From Streptomyces lonarensis (GTDB lineage: Bacteria; Actinomycetota; Actinomycetes; Streptomycetales; Streptomycetaceae): DNA of 53,177 nucleotides. The notes below the pieces were generated by a model. That model did not search any database, was not told the DNA's origin, and saw only the letters and a program-made list of their open reading frames with translations. This document shows positions 32,739-41,675 of the stretch, piece after piece (positions within the stretch are counted from its first letter, which is position 1; every line of letters begins with the position of its first letter). The stretch is taken from NCBI RefSeq assembly GCF_012033735.1, contig NZ_JAAVJD010000011.1, positions 1 to 53,177 on the forward strand. Direction: 5' to 3'. A program made the translations under genes and the position numbers.

Positions 32739-33362
32739 ATGGGGGAGTTCTTCACGGCCGCGCTCACGTATCCGGCCGTCATCTTCACCTTCCCCCTCCT
32801 CGTCGTCGTCGCGTACTGGCTGATCGCCGCGGTCACCGGCCTCGCCGGCGACCTCCTCGACGGCGGCGACACCGCGGAGGGGGGCTCGGCGGACACCGGA
32901 GGCTTCACCGGCGCACTCAGCGCGCTCGGCCTCGGGGGCGTTCCCGTCACCGTCGTGCTCTCCCTCGTCGTGGCCGTCTCCTGGTTCACCGCCCTGGTCG
33001 GCACCGTGCTCCTCGACGGCGTGCTGCTCCGCACCGTCGCCCTGGCGGTGGCGCTGTACACCGGCTGGCAGGCCACCTGGCTGCTGGCCCGCCCGCTGCG
33101 CCGCGCGCTCCGCACCACCTCGGCGTCCCGCAACGCCGACCTCGTCGGCCAGGTCTGCGAGGTGCGCGTGGGCTGCGCCCCGGGCCGCTTCGGGCAGGGG
33201 CTCGTCGCCCTGCCCGACGGCGGCACCGCCCTGATCGACATCCGCAGCGAGGAACCCGAACCGGTCCCGGCCGGGAGCCACGCCCTGATCTACGACTACG
33301 ACGCGGCGGAGGACTTCTACCGCGTCGCCCCGGCCGGTGCCGCCGCCGACCCGCTCGGCTGA
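32739..33362 (+). CDS. NfeD/YqiJ-like membrane protein with OB-fold domain
   Basis: This 207-residue protein has an N-terminal hydrophobic segment (YPAVIFTFPLLVVVAYWLIAAV), a second pair of helices (VPVTVVLSLVVAVSWFTALVGTVLL and TVALAVALYTGWQATWLLA), and a C-terminal beta-rich OB-like domain (DLVGQVCEVRVG... GTALIDIRSEE). This is the design of YqiJ/NfeD proteins, which partner flotillins. The ATG at 32739 is preferred because GGGGA lies eight bases before it; 32730 is the alternative. It is followed 87 bp later by the flotillin gene, the classical arrangement. It probably anchors or caps the flotillin assembly. Confidence 0.82.
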   Translation: MGEFFTAALTYPAVIFTFPLLVVVAYWLIAAVTGLAGDLLDGGDTAEGGSADTGGFTGALSALGLGGVPVTVVLSLVVAVSWFTALVGTVLLDGVLLRTVALAVALYTGWQATWLLARPLRRALRTTSASRNADLVGQVCEVRVGCAPGRFGQGLVALPDGGTALIDIRSEEPEPVPAGSHALIYDYDAAEDFYRVAPAGAAADPLG

Positions 33363-33449
33363 GCGCACCGCCACCCACCGGTCCCGGCCCCGCGAGCCGG
33401 CCCGCACCCGACACCACTGCAGGACCTGACCCACGAAGGACGTACCAGG

Positions 33450-35543
33450 ATGGACACCTCCATCGGCCAGGGACTCGGCGTCCTCATCGCCGTCTCGCTG
33501 CTCATACTTTTCGTGCTGCTCTTCGCCGTCACCCGCCTCTTCCGCAAGGTCGAGCAGGGCAAGGCGCTGATCGTCTCCAAGATGCGCAAGGTCGACGTGA
33601 CCTTCACCGGCACCGTCGTGCTCCCGGTGCTCCACAAGGCCGAGATCATGGACATCTCCCTCAAGGCCCTGGACATCAGCCGGGAGGGCAAGGACGGGCT
33701 GATCTGCGCGGACAACATCCGCGCCGACATCCGCATCTCGTTCTACGTCCGCGTCAACAACACCGTCGAGGACGTCATCAAGGTCGCGCAGTCCATCGGC
33801 ACCGAGCGCGCCAGCAACCAGGTCACCCTCCAGGAGCTGTTCAACTCCAAGTTCTCCGAGGCGCTGAAGACCGTCGGCAAGCAGCTGGAGTTCGAGGCGC
33901 TCTACGACCGCCGCGACGAGCTGAAGCAGCGGATCATCAACGAGATCGGCCGCGACCTCAACGGGTACCGCCTGGAGGACGTCGCCGTCGACTACCTGGA
34001 GCAGACCCCGCTCGGGCACCTCGACCGCCACAACATCCTCGACGCCCAGGGCATCCGCAAGATCACCGAGCTGACCGCCGCGCAGAACATCCTCACCAAC
34101 GACTTCCGTCGCAACGAGGAGAAGGAGATCACGCGGCAGAACGTCGACGCCCGCGAGGCCGTGCTGGAGCTGGAGCGCCGCCAGGCCGACGCCGAGATCA
34201 AGCAGACCCGTGAGATCGAGTCGGTCCGCGCCCGCGAGGAGGCCGAGGTCGCCCGCGTCCAGGCCGAGGAGCGGCTGCGCTCCCAGACCGCCGCGATCAA
34301 GACCGAGGAGCAGATCGGGGTCCAGAACGAGAACCGGGCCCGCGAGGTCGCCGTCGCACAGCTGAACCGCGAGCGGGTCGTCGCCGTCGAGAACGAGCGC
34401 ATCGAGAAGGACCGCCAGCTGGAGGTCATCGCCCGCGAGCGCGAGACCGAGCTGCACCGCATCTCCAAGGACAAGGAGCTGGAGGGCGAGCGCCGCGAGA
34501 TCGCCGACGTCATCCGCGAGCGCATCGCGGTCGAGAAGACCGTGGCGCAGCAGGAGGAGGAGATCAAGAAGCTGCGCGCCGTCGAGGAGGCCGAGCGCAA
34601 CCGCCAGGCGGTCGTGATCGCCGCCGAGGCCGAGGCGCAGGAGCAGCTGGTCAAGGACATCAAGGCCGCCGAGGCCGCCGAGCAGTCCGCCGGCCACCGC
34701 GCCGCCGAGGAACTCACCATGGCCGAGGCGCGCCGCAAGGCCGCCGAGCTCGACGCGCAGGCCGCCATCCGGCTCGCCGAGGGCAAGCAGGCCGAGGCCG
34801 CGGCCGAGGGCCTCGCCGAGGCGCAGGTCCGCGAGCGGAACGCCGAGGCCATCGCCAAGGTCGGCGCCGCCGAGGCCGACGTCGACCGCCAGAAGCGCCT
34901 CGCCGAGGCCGAGGGCGTCCGCGAGCAGCTCACCGCCGAGGCCGAGGGGCTGAAGGTCAAGCTCCAGGCCGAGGCCGAGGGCATGAAGGACAAGATGCAG
35001 GCGGAGGCCGAGGGTCTCACCGAGAAGGCCGCCGCCATGGCCGCCCTCGACGCCGCCAGCCGCGAGCACGAGGAGTACCGACTGCGGCTGGAGGCGGAGA
35101 AGGAGATCCGCATCGCCGGCATCGACGTCCACCACAAGATCGCCGAGTCGCAGGCCACCCTCATCGCCACCGGCCTGGAGAACGCCAAGATCGACATCGT
35201 CGGCGGCGACTCGGTCTTCTTCGACCGGCTCGTCGGCGCCATCTCCGCCGGCCGCAGCGTCGACGCCTTCGTCGACAACTCCGAGCACACCCGGACGCTG
35301 GCCGGCAAGTGGCTCGATCCCGAGAACTCGACGTTCACCGACGACATCACCGGCATGGTCGCCGGGCTCGGTGCCGGCGGCATGCGCGACCTCACCCTCG
35401 CCGGCCTGCTCTCCGGGCTCATCTCCGGCGGCGGCGGCCACAGCGCCCAGCTCCGGGGCCTCCTCGACGCCGTCCGCGAACAGGGCCTCGCCGACACCCC
35501 GCTGTCGCAGCTGGCCACCCAGAAGCAGCTCAGCGACAGCTGA
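33450..35543 (+). CDS. Flotillin-family SPFH protein (YqiK-like)
   Basis: This 697-residue protein has one N-terminal membrane segment (LGVLIAVSLLILFVLLFAVTRLF). An SPFH domain follows to about residue 200 (SLKALDISREGKDGLICADNIRADIRISFYVRV). Residues ~210-540 form a long coiled coil rich in Ala, Glu, Arg and Lys, and there is a hydrophobic glycine-rich C-terminus (DLTLAGLLSGLISGGGGH). Flotillins form ring or cage assemblies in the membrane and organise other proteins. The GAAGGA ribosome site is nine bases before the ATG. It lies between the NfeD-like gene and a giant AAA+ ATPase (121 bp downstream), so its client is probably that ATPase (inference). Confidence 0.95.
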   Translation: MDTSIGQGLGVLIAVSLLILFVLLFAVTRLFRKVEQGKALIVSKMRKVDVTFTGTVVLPVLHKAEIMDISLKALDISREGKDGLICADNIRADIRISFYVRVNNTVEDVIKVAQSIGTERASNQVTLQELFNSKFSEALKTVGKQLEFEALYDRRDELKQRIINEIGRDLNGYRLEDVAVDYLEQTPLGHLDRHNILDAQGIRKITELTAAQNILTNDFRRNEEKEITRQNVDAREAVLELERRQADAEIKQTREIESVRAREEAEVARVQAEERLRSQTAAIKTEEQIGVQNENRAREVAVAQLNRERVVAVENERIEKDRQLEVIARERETELHRISKDKELEGERREIADVIRERIAVEKTVAQQEEEIKKLRAVEEAERNRQAVVIAAEAEAQEQLVKDIKAAEAAEQSAGHRAAEELTMAEARRKAAELDAQAAIRLAEGKQAEAAAEGLAEAQVRERNAEAIAKVGAAEADVDRQKRLAEAEGVREQLTAEAEGLKVKLQAEAEGMKDKMQAEAEGLTEKAAAMAALDAASREHEEYRLRLEAEKEIRIAGIDVHHKIAESQATLIATGLENAKIDIVGGDSVFFDRLVGAISAGRSVDAFVDNSEHTRTLAGKWLDPENSTFTDDITGMVAGLGAGGMRDLTLAGLLSGLISGGGGHSAQLRGLLDAVREQGLADTPLSQLATQKQLSDS

Positions 35544-35663
35544 CCGCCCCGAGCCGTGCCGCCCCGCCCGCACCTGGGCGCGGCGGCACGGCCCCGCGCC
35601 GCCCGGACACCCCGGCGCACCGCCCGGAGCCGAACCGGCCGTGCGCCCTGCCCCAGGAGACCC

Positions 35664-38600
35664 ATGACCCAGGAGATGGACGCGGGCACCTACGAGGTGC
35701 TCCGGGACCGCATGAAGTCCGCCGCGGCCGACCTCGCCGGCCGCGCCCGCAGCCTCAACGACGACCGGGTCGAGACGTTCGGCGGCAGCGAACTCGCCCT
35801 GCGCACCACCGACCGCATCCGCACCGAGCACAACTGCGTCCCCCGGGACATCGTGCAGGTCCGCGGCCACCTGCTCGCCGGCTACACCGTCCGGTTCGGC
35901 CTCAAGCAGTCCACCGCCGTCAGCGACGTCTTCGGCCTGCACCGTTACCAGCCCGACGCCGAGGGCGCGCACTTCACCGCCGCTCCCGAGAGCGCGGTGC
36001 CCGGACTCCTCGACGACCCCGGTTTCGTCCGCGACTTCGAGAGCCTGTTCCGGTACTACCGCCAGGCGCAGCTGCTCCAGCTGCGGACCGTCGGCCAGCT
36101 GCTGCTCGCCGTCTTCCAGACCGGCGACCGCGTCAGCGACATCCGCGTCCTGCGCTGGCAGCTCGCCGCCGACGGCACCCCCACCTACCTCGACGCCAAG
36201 GGCGAACGCGACCACGTCTTCCCGCCCTCGCACGACTTCGAGTGGACTCTCACCGGGCGTGAGCACCACACCTCCGGCCAGCACCCCACCGTCGCCATCG
36301 ACGGCGAACTCTTCGTCGACGCGGTCGGCGGCCACCTCACCGTCCGGGTCGAGGACTCCACCGACACCGGCGAGGCGATCCACAGCGAGCCGGTCGAGGC
36401 GCCGCTGCAGTCCCTCGCCGACGCGGAGATCTCCTACGCCCGCCGCGGCCCGCTCATCCTCCTGAAGGTCCTGCCCTACGGCGAGAGCGACCACCGCTAC
36501 CTGGTGCACAACACCCGCACCAAGGAGGTCGTGCGGCTCGACGGCATCGGGCAGGCCTGCCACACCCTGCCCGAGGACCAGGGACTGATCTTCCCCGGCG
36601 GCTACTACATCAGCGGAGCGCCGACCGGCGCCGCCGCCCGCACCTTCGACACCGACACCACCGACCTGGAGTACAAGTCGGCCGTCCGCTCGCCCAACGG
36701 CGAGGACGTGCTGTACGTCTTCCACGCGCGGGCCGAGGGCCGCACCCTGCTGCTGCCCTACAACCTCATCCGGAAGGAGGTCGCCAACCCGATCGCCTCC
36801 CACGGCTACACGCTGTTCGAGGACGGCACCATGGTCGTCTTCCGCGCCGCCGGCGAGGAGGCGACCCGCGTCCACCCGATGCAGGTCTGGCACACCCCCT
36901 TCGTCTCCGACGCCCACGCGGCGGCCCAGCCGCAGGGCGACGGCCCGCTCGCCCGCATCGGCAACGCCGAACTGGTCCGAGGCGTCTCCGATGCGCTGAC
37001 CGTCGCCCGCATGGCCGACGAACTCGCCCCCGGCACCGCCGTCTTCGAAGCCGTCGTCGCCGCCTGCACCCGGCTCGCCGAGCAGTACCACTGGCTCGGC
37101 GTCGACGGCCTCCACGGCCTCGACCAGCCGCTCGCCACCCTCCGTACCGCCGCCGAGCAGGTCATCGACGAGTACGAGCGCGTCCTCGAACTGCGCCGGC
37201 AGGCCCGCGAGGCCACCACCACCAACGACGCCGAGGTCACCGCCCTCATCCGCCGGTCCCGCGGCGAGGCGCCGAAGTCCGCCCCCCAGTGGGTCGCGCT
37301 CCTCACCGAACTCCGCCGCGCACAGGGCCGCACCGAGTCGCTCCGCGACATGCGCCACGTCGACCTCGACGCGCTCACCGCCACCGCCGAGCAGCTCTCC
37401 GACGCTCTCGCCGCCACCGGCCGCCGCGCCGTGGCCTTCCTCTCCCGCGCCGACGCCTTCGACGACGCCCACGCCGCCGTCGCCGAACTCGCCGACCGCG
37501 CAGCCGCCGCCGAGACCGTCGCGGACGCCGACCCCGTCGCCGAGGAGATCGCCGAACAGGCCGACTCGCTGCGGACCGTCACCGACGTCATCGGCGGCCT
37601 GGAGATCTCCGACGCCACCGTCCGCACCGGACTGCTGGAACGCATCGGCGAGGTCATGGGAGCGGTCAACCGCGCCCACGCCGTGCTCGACCGCCGCCGC
37701 CGGGAACTGCTGGAGACCGAGGGCCGCGCCGAGTTCGCCGCCGAGTACGCCCTCCTCGGCCAGGCCGTCTCCGGCGCCCTCGCCGCCGCCACCACCCCCG
37801 AGGAGTGCGACGAGCAGCTCGGCCGGCTGCTGCTCCAGCTGGAGAACCTCGAATCCCGCTTCGGCGCCTTCGACGACTACCTCGCCCAACTCACCGAGCA
37901 GCGCGAGGAGATCTACGAGACCTTCTCCGCCCGCAAGCAGGCGCAGCTCGACGAGCGGGCCCGCCACGCGGAACGCCTCACCGAGTCCGCCAACCGCATC
38001 CTCTCCACCGTCGAGCGCCGCACCGCCTCCCTCGGCAGCCTCGACGAGATCAACGCCTACTTCGCCACCGACCCGCTGGTCGAGCGGGTGCGCGGCGCGG
38101 CCGCCGAGCTCCGCTCCACCGGGGAGACGGTCCGCGCGGAGGAGCTGGAGGGCCGCGTCAAGGCACTCCGCCAGGAGGCGGGCCGCGCCCTGCGCGACCG
38201 CGCCGACCTCTACGGCGCCGACGGCAGCGTCCGGCTCGGCCGCCACCGCTTCGGCGTCAACACCCAGCCCATCGACCTCACCCTCGTCCCGCAGGACGGC
38301 GCCCTGGCCTTCGCCGTCACCGGCACCGACTACCGGGCCCGGGTCACCGACCCGGCGTTCGCCGCCACCGCGGAGTTCTGGGACCAGCCGCTGGCATCGG
38401 AGTCGCCGGAGGTCTACCGTGCGGAGCACCTCGCCGCGACCGTCCTCGCCGAGACCGACCCGGCACGGCTCGCCACCGCCGCGGCCGACGACCAGCTGAT
38501 CGCCCTGGTACGGGAGTTCGCCGGCGCCGCCTACGACGAGGGCTACGACCGCGGCGTCCACGACCACGACGCCGCCGCCATCCTGGCGACCCTGCTGCGG

Positions 38601-40457
38601 CTGCGCGACGGTGCCGGCCTCCTGCGCTACACCCCCGAGGCCCGCGCCGCCGCCCAACTCACCTGGGCCTTCGGCACGGACACCGAGCGGGCCACCGCCT
38701 ACCGCACCCGCGCCCGCTCCCTCGCCCGGGCACGCGCCGCGTTCGGGACCACCGCCGCCGTGACCGACCTGGCCAACGAACTCGCCCGACACATCACGGA
38801 CTTCCTCACCGAGGCAGGGCTCCCCGCCGCGCTCACCCCCGGCACCACGGCAGCCGCCGGCGACTACCTCTTCGAGGAACTCGCCCTCGGCGGGGAAGAG
38901 TTCATAGCCGGGAGCCTGGCGCGCGAACTGCTCGGCGACTTCCGCAGCACCCTGGGACGCGACGGCAGCGAAGAGCTGGCCGCCGACGCCGCAGCCCTCG
39001 GCAACGACCTCACCGCCCGCCACCAGCTGGTGGCCGCCTGGCTCGCCGCCTACGCAGAGTCCGCGGGGCGCCCCGTCGACGACCTCGCCGAAGCCGTCGC
39101 CCTCCAGCTCTGCGACGGCACCCTCGCCCACCGCCACAACGACGCGCCGCTGCACACCGCAACCACCGGGCTGCTCGGCACCCACCCCCGCGTCCTGGGC
39201 GGCGAACTCACCCTGCGCGTCGACGAGTTCCTCGCCCGAACCACCGCCTTCCGCACGGTCCGCGTCCCCGCGCACCGCGCCTACACCCGGCAGCGCAACG
39301 CGCTGCTGGAGGCGGAACGCGGCCGGCTGCGCCTGGAGGCCTACCGGCCCCAGGTCATGTCCACCTTCGTCCGCAACCGGCTCATCGACGAGGTCTACCT
39401 GCCGCTCATCGGCGACAACCTCGCCAAACAACTCGGCACCACCGGCGAGGACCGCCGCACCGACAGCCAGGGGCTGCTCCTGCTGCTCTCCCCGCCCGGC
39501 TACGGCAAGACGACGCTCATGGAGTACGTCGCCGCCCGCCTCGGACTCGTCCTCGTCAAGGTCGACGGCCCGGCGCTGGGGTACGGCACCACCTCCCTCG
39601 ACCCGGCCGCCGCCCCCGACGCGGCGGCCCGCCGGGAGGTCGAGAAGATCAACTTCGGCCTGGAGATGGGCAACAACGTCTTCCTCTACCTGGACGACAT
39701 CCAGCACTGCTCACCGGAACTGCTCCAGCGCTTCATCCCGCTGTGCGACGCCCAGCGCCGCATCGACGGTGTCCGCGCCGACGGCACCGCCACCACCTTC
39801 GACCTGCGCGGCAAGCGGTTCGCGATCTGCATGGCCGGCAACCCCTTCACCGGGGGCGGCACCCGGTTCCGCGTCCCCGACATGCTCGCCAACCGCGCCG
39901 ACGTCTGGAACCTGGGCGACGTGCTCTCCGGTCGCGAGGAGCAGTTCGCCCTCAGCCACATCGAGAACGCGCTCACCTCCAACCCGGTGCTCGCGCCCCT
40001 GGCCGCCCGGGAACGCGGCGACGTGGACCTCCTGGTCCGCATGGCCCGCGGCGACGACTCGGTCTCCGCCGACCGCCTCTCGCACCCCTACAGCGCCGCC
40101 GACCTGGAACAGATCACCTCGGTGCTCGCCAAGCTGCTCCACATCCAGCGCACCACCCTCAAGGTCAACGCCGCCTACATCCACTCGGCGACCCAGGACG
40201 ACGCGCACCGGACCGAACCGCCGTTCCTGCTCCAGGGCTCCTACCGGAACACCAACCGGCTCGCCGAGCGCGTCGTCCCGGTGATGACGGAGGAGGAGGT
40301 GGAGTCCGCCATCGACGACCACTACCTCGCGGAGGCCCAGACCCTCACCCGGGGGGCGGAGGCCAACCTGCTGAAACTCGCGGAGCTGCGCGGCCGGATG
40401 ACCGAGGAGCAGCGGCAGCGCTGGTCCGACATCCGGCAGGCGTTCCGGCCCTCCTGA
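35664..40457 (+). CDS. Giant coiled-coil AAA+ ATPase (annotated DNA repair ATPase family)
   Basis: This 1597-residue protein has three parts. Residues 1-~480 are beta-rich, with repeated strands such as YRYLVHNTRTKEVVRLDG and GEDVLYVFHARAEGRTLLLPYN, suggesting a propeller-like domain. Residues ~500-900 are long charged helices likely to form coiled coil. The C-terminal AAA+ module has Walker A SPPGYGKTT (Lys1282) and Walker B VFLYLDDIQHCS (Asp1344, Asp1345), plus an Asn-containing MAGNPFTGGGTRFRVPDMLANRADVWN sensor-like stretch that recalls MoxR-type ATPases. CAGGAGA precedes the ATG at 35664. Databases carry such proteins as DNA repair ATPases (DUF3686-like, from memory), but nothing here shows a DNA role. 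It is the end of the NfeD-flotillin unit. Function unknown. Confidence 0.85.
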   Translation: MTQEMDAGTYEVLRDRMKSAAADLAGRARSLNDDRVETFGGSELALRTTDRIRTEHNCVPRDIVQVRGHLLAGYTVRFGLKQSTAVSDVFGLHRYQPDAEGAHFTAAPESAVPGLLDDPGFVRDFESLFRYYRQAQLLQLRTVGQLLLAVFQTGDRVSDIRVLRWQLAADGTPTYLDAKGERDHVFPPSHDFEWTLTGREHHTSGQHPTVAIDGELFVDAVGGHLTVRVEDSTDTGEAIHSEPVEAPLQSLADAEISYARRGPLILLKVLPYGESDHRYLVHNTRTKEVVRLDGIGQACHTLPEDQGLIFPGGYYISGAPTGAAARTFDTDTTDLEYKSAVRSPNGEDVLYVFHARAEGRTLLLPYNLIRKEVANPIASHGYTLFEDGTMVVFRAAGEEATRVHPMQVWHTPFVSDAHAAAQPQGDGPLARIGNAELVRGVSDALTVARMADELAPGTAVFEAVVAACTRLAEQYHWLGVDGLHGLDQPLATLRTAAEQVIDEYERVLELRRQAREATTTNDAEVTALIRRSRGEAPKSAPQWVALLTELRRAQGRTESLRDMRHVDLDALTATAEQLSDALAATGRRAVAFLSRADAFDDAHAAVAELADRAAAAETVADADPVAEEIAEQADSLRTVTDVIGGLEISDATVRTGLLERIGEVMGAVNRAHAVLDRRRRELLETEGRAEFAAEYALLGQAVSGALAAATTPEECDEQLGRLLLQLENLESRFGAFDDYLAQLTEQREEIYETFSARKQAQLDERARHAERLTESANRILSTVERRTASLGSLDEINAYFATDPLVERVRGAAAELRSTGETVRAEELEGRVKALRQEAGRALRDRADLYGADGSVRLGRHRFGVNTQPIDLTLVPQDGALAFAVTGTDYRARVTDPAFAATAEFWDQPLASESPEVYRAEHLAATVLAETDPARLATAAADDQLIALVREFAGAAYDEGYDRGVHDHDAAAILATLLRLRDGAGLLRYTPEARAAAQLTWAFGTDTERATAYRTRARSLARARAAFGTTAAVTDLANELARHITDFLTEAGLPAALTPGTTAAAGDYLFEELALGGEEFIAGSLARELLGDFRSTLGRDGSEELAADAAALGNDLTARHQLVAAWLAAYAESAGRPVDDLAEAVALQLCDGTLAHRHNDAPLHTATTGLLGTHPRVLGGELTLRVDEFLARTTAFRTVRVPAHRAYTRQRNALLEAERGRLRLEAYRPQVMSTFVRNRLIDEVYLPLIGDNLAKQLGTTGEDRRTDSQGLLLLLSPPGYGKTTLMEYVAARLGLVLVKVDGPALGYGTTSLDPAAAPDAAARREVEKINFGLEMGNNVFLYLDDIQHCSPELLQRFIPLCDAQRRIDGVRADGTATTFDLRGKRFAICMAGNPFTGGGTRFRVPDMLANRADVWNLGDVLSGREEQFALSHIENALTSNPVLAPLAARERGDVDLLVRMARGDDSVSADRLSHPYSAADLEQITSVLAKLLHIQRTTLKVNAAYIHSATQDDAHRTEPPFLLQGSYRNTNRLAERVVPVMTEEEVESAIDDHYLAEAQTLTRGAEANLLKLAELRGRMTEEQRQRWSDIRQAFRPS

Positions 40458-40570
40458 GCGGCCGTTCGCGCCGACGCGGAGGCGGCGCGGGCCGCTGCCG
40501 CTTGCCGCTGCCGTGGCGCTGCGCCGCGGTGGGGCGGGCGGGGCCGCGCTCGGCCGTGCGGCAACGGGAA

Positions 40571-40614
40571 GGCCCCGGCGGACGGGGGCTCACGGCCCGT
40601 CGTCCGCCGGGGCC
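40571..40614. terminator. Bidirectional terminator between convergent genes
   Basis: GGCCCCGGCGGAC (40571-40583) pairs perfectly with GTCCGCCGGGGCC (40602-40614), a 13-bp stem, in the 175-bp gap between the AAA+ ATPase gene and the first minus-strand paralogue. It can end transcription from both sides. Confidence 0.75.
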
Positions 40615-40632
40615 CGCCCGGCCGGCACCGGC

Positions 40633-41619
40633 TCAGTTCACCAGCCGCAGACTGTTGGTGATCTTGTCGAGGGTCTCCTCGTCCAACGCGTCCTCCACGT
40701 CGGCGTCCAGGATCGCCAGCCACACCTGCACGTCGTGCGCGCTGTCGAGGTACGCGATCGAGACGACCGTGGCGTTGGTGGCGTAGCACTCCGGGTCCTG
40801 CTCGTCCGTGAGCTCGAAACCGGTCAGCTCCCCGACCGCGATGTGCCCCTCGAACCCCTGGTCGTTGCTGAACGGCTCGGCGTCGCTGATCTCCAGCTCG
40901 CCGGTGAAGGTCGGGTCGTAGACCGCGCGGGCGTACTCCAGCGCCTGGCTCTCCGCGGCCTCCGCTGTGCCGCTGGCCCCCCGGGCACCGGTGGCCGCCA
41001 GGACGCCGCGGCTGGAGCTGCCGCCGCAGATCCCCTCGTGGAGGACGGCCGCGCCGCGGGCCACGTACAGCAGCTCCTCCTCCTCGCCGTCCTCGTTGAC
41101 GACGACGGGCCGCCACTGGACGTAGCTCTCTGGATCGGCCACCAGCCACTCGTCACCGCTCGGCACGTCGTAGGCCAGGTCGCGGTCGAGGAGTGCCTGC
41201 ACCTGCCAGTCGTCGTCCACGACGGGGTCGGTCACCGGCCCGGTCCCGCCGCGGGGGTCGTCGCCGCCGTCCTCCTCGCCGTCCGGCTCCTCCTCGGGCT
41301 CGTCCTCCGCCGGCTCCTCGCCGTCGCCGGCCCCCGCCGCGCCCTCGTCGCCGGAGTCGCCGTCGCCCGGTCCGGCGACCGTGGTCCCGCCACCGTCGGA
41401 GTCCCCGGTCAGCAGCACCCCGGCGACGGTCGTACCCGCCACCATCGCCACCGCGGCGACGACCGCCAGCGCCATCTTGGCGCCGTGCGACAGGCCCCGA
41501 CCGCTCTTCGCGTTCTCCGCGGCGGGCACCAGCGTGGCGTCGGGCCCCGGGTGCCCGGAGTACTCCGGCCTGCCGTACGGGCCGCCGGAAGGCGGCGTGT
41601 GGTTCGGGCCCTCGGTCAT
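40633..41619 (-). CDS. Membrane-anchored protein with acidic linker, family A copy 1
   Basis: This 328-residue protein has a Pro/Gly-rich cytoplasmic N-terminus, one membrane helix (KMALAVVAAVAMVAGTTVAGVLL, about 48-70), and a ~65-residue Asp/Glu/Gly linker. The extracytoplasmic domain of ~190 residues has the pattern YDVP..DEW, CGG, TGARG, DAEPFSN.QGFEGHIA, DPEC, AYLD and SLR at the end. This resembles domains recently catalogued in streptomycetes as DUF8017-like (from memory, uncertain). The internal ATG at 41619 follows GGGGAG. The next gene upstream is a paralogue 56 bp away. Two Cys in the outer domain may form a disulfide. The role is unknown; substrate binding at the cell surface is possible. 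Confidence 0.8.
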   Translation of the reverse strand: MTEGPNHTPPSGGPYGRPEYSGHPGPDATLVPAAENAKSGRGLSHGAKMALAVVAAVAMVAGTTVAGVLLTGDSDGGGTTVAGPGDGDSGDEGAAGAGDGEEPAEDEPEEEPDGEEDGGDDPRGGTGPVTDPVVDDDWQVQALLDRDLAYDVPSGDEWLVADPESYVQWRPVVVNEDGEEEELLYVARGAAVLHEGICGGSSSRGVLAATGARGASGTAEAAESQALEYARAVYDPTFTGELEISDAEPFSNDQGFEGHIAVGELTGFELTDEQDPECYATNATVVSIAYLDSAHDVQVWLAILDADVEDALDEETLDKITNSLRLVN

Positions 41620-41675
41620 GTCCTGCTCCCCCTGGGGATGTTGCCGGCCCGGCATCGTACCGGGCCCGTCGGTGG

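Noticed and set aside
32646..39707. 2353-codon open frame on the minus strand opposite the NfeD, flotillin and ATPase genes
   Set aside because: It is the mirror of three GC-rich genes that avoid the trinucleotides needed for stops. It is a low-complexity Gly/Val/Leu/Glu chain with no domain and crosses gene borders.
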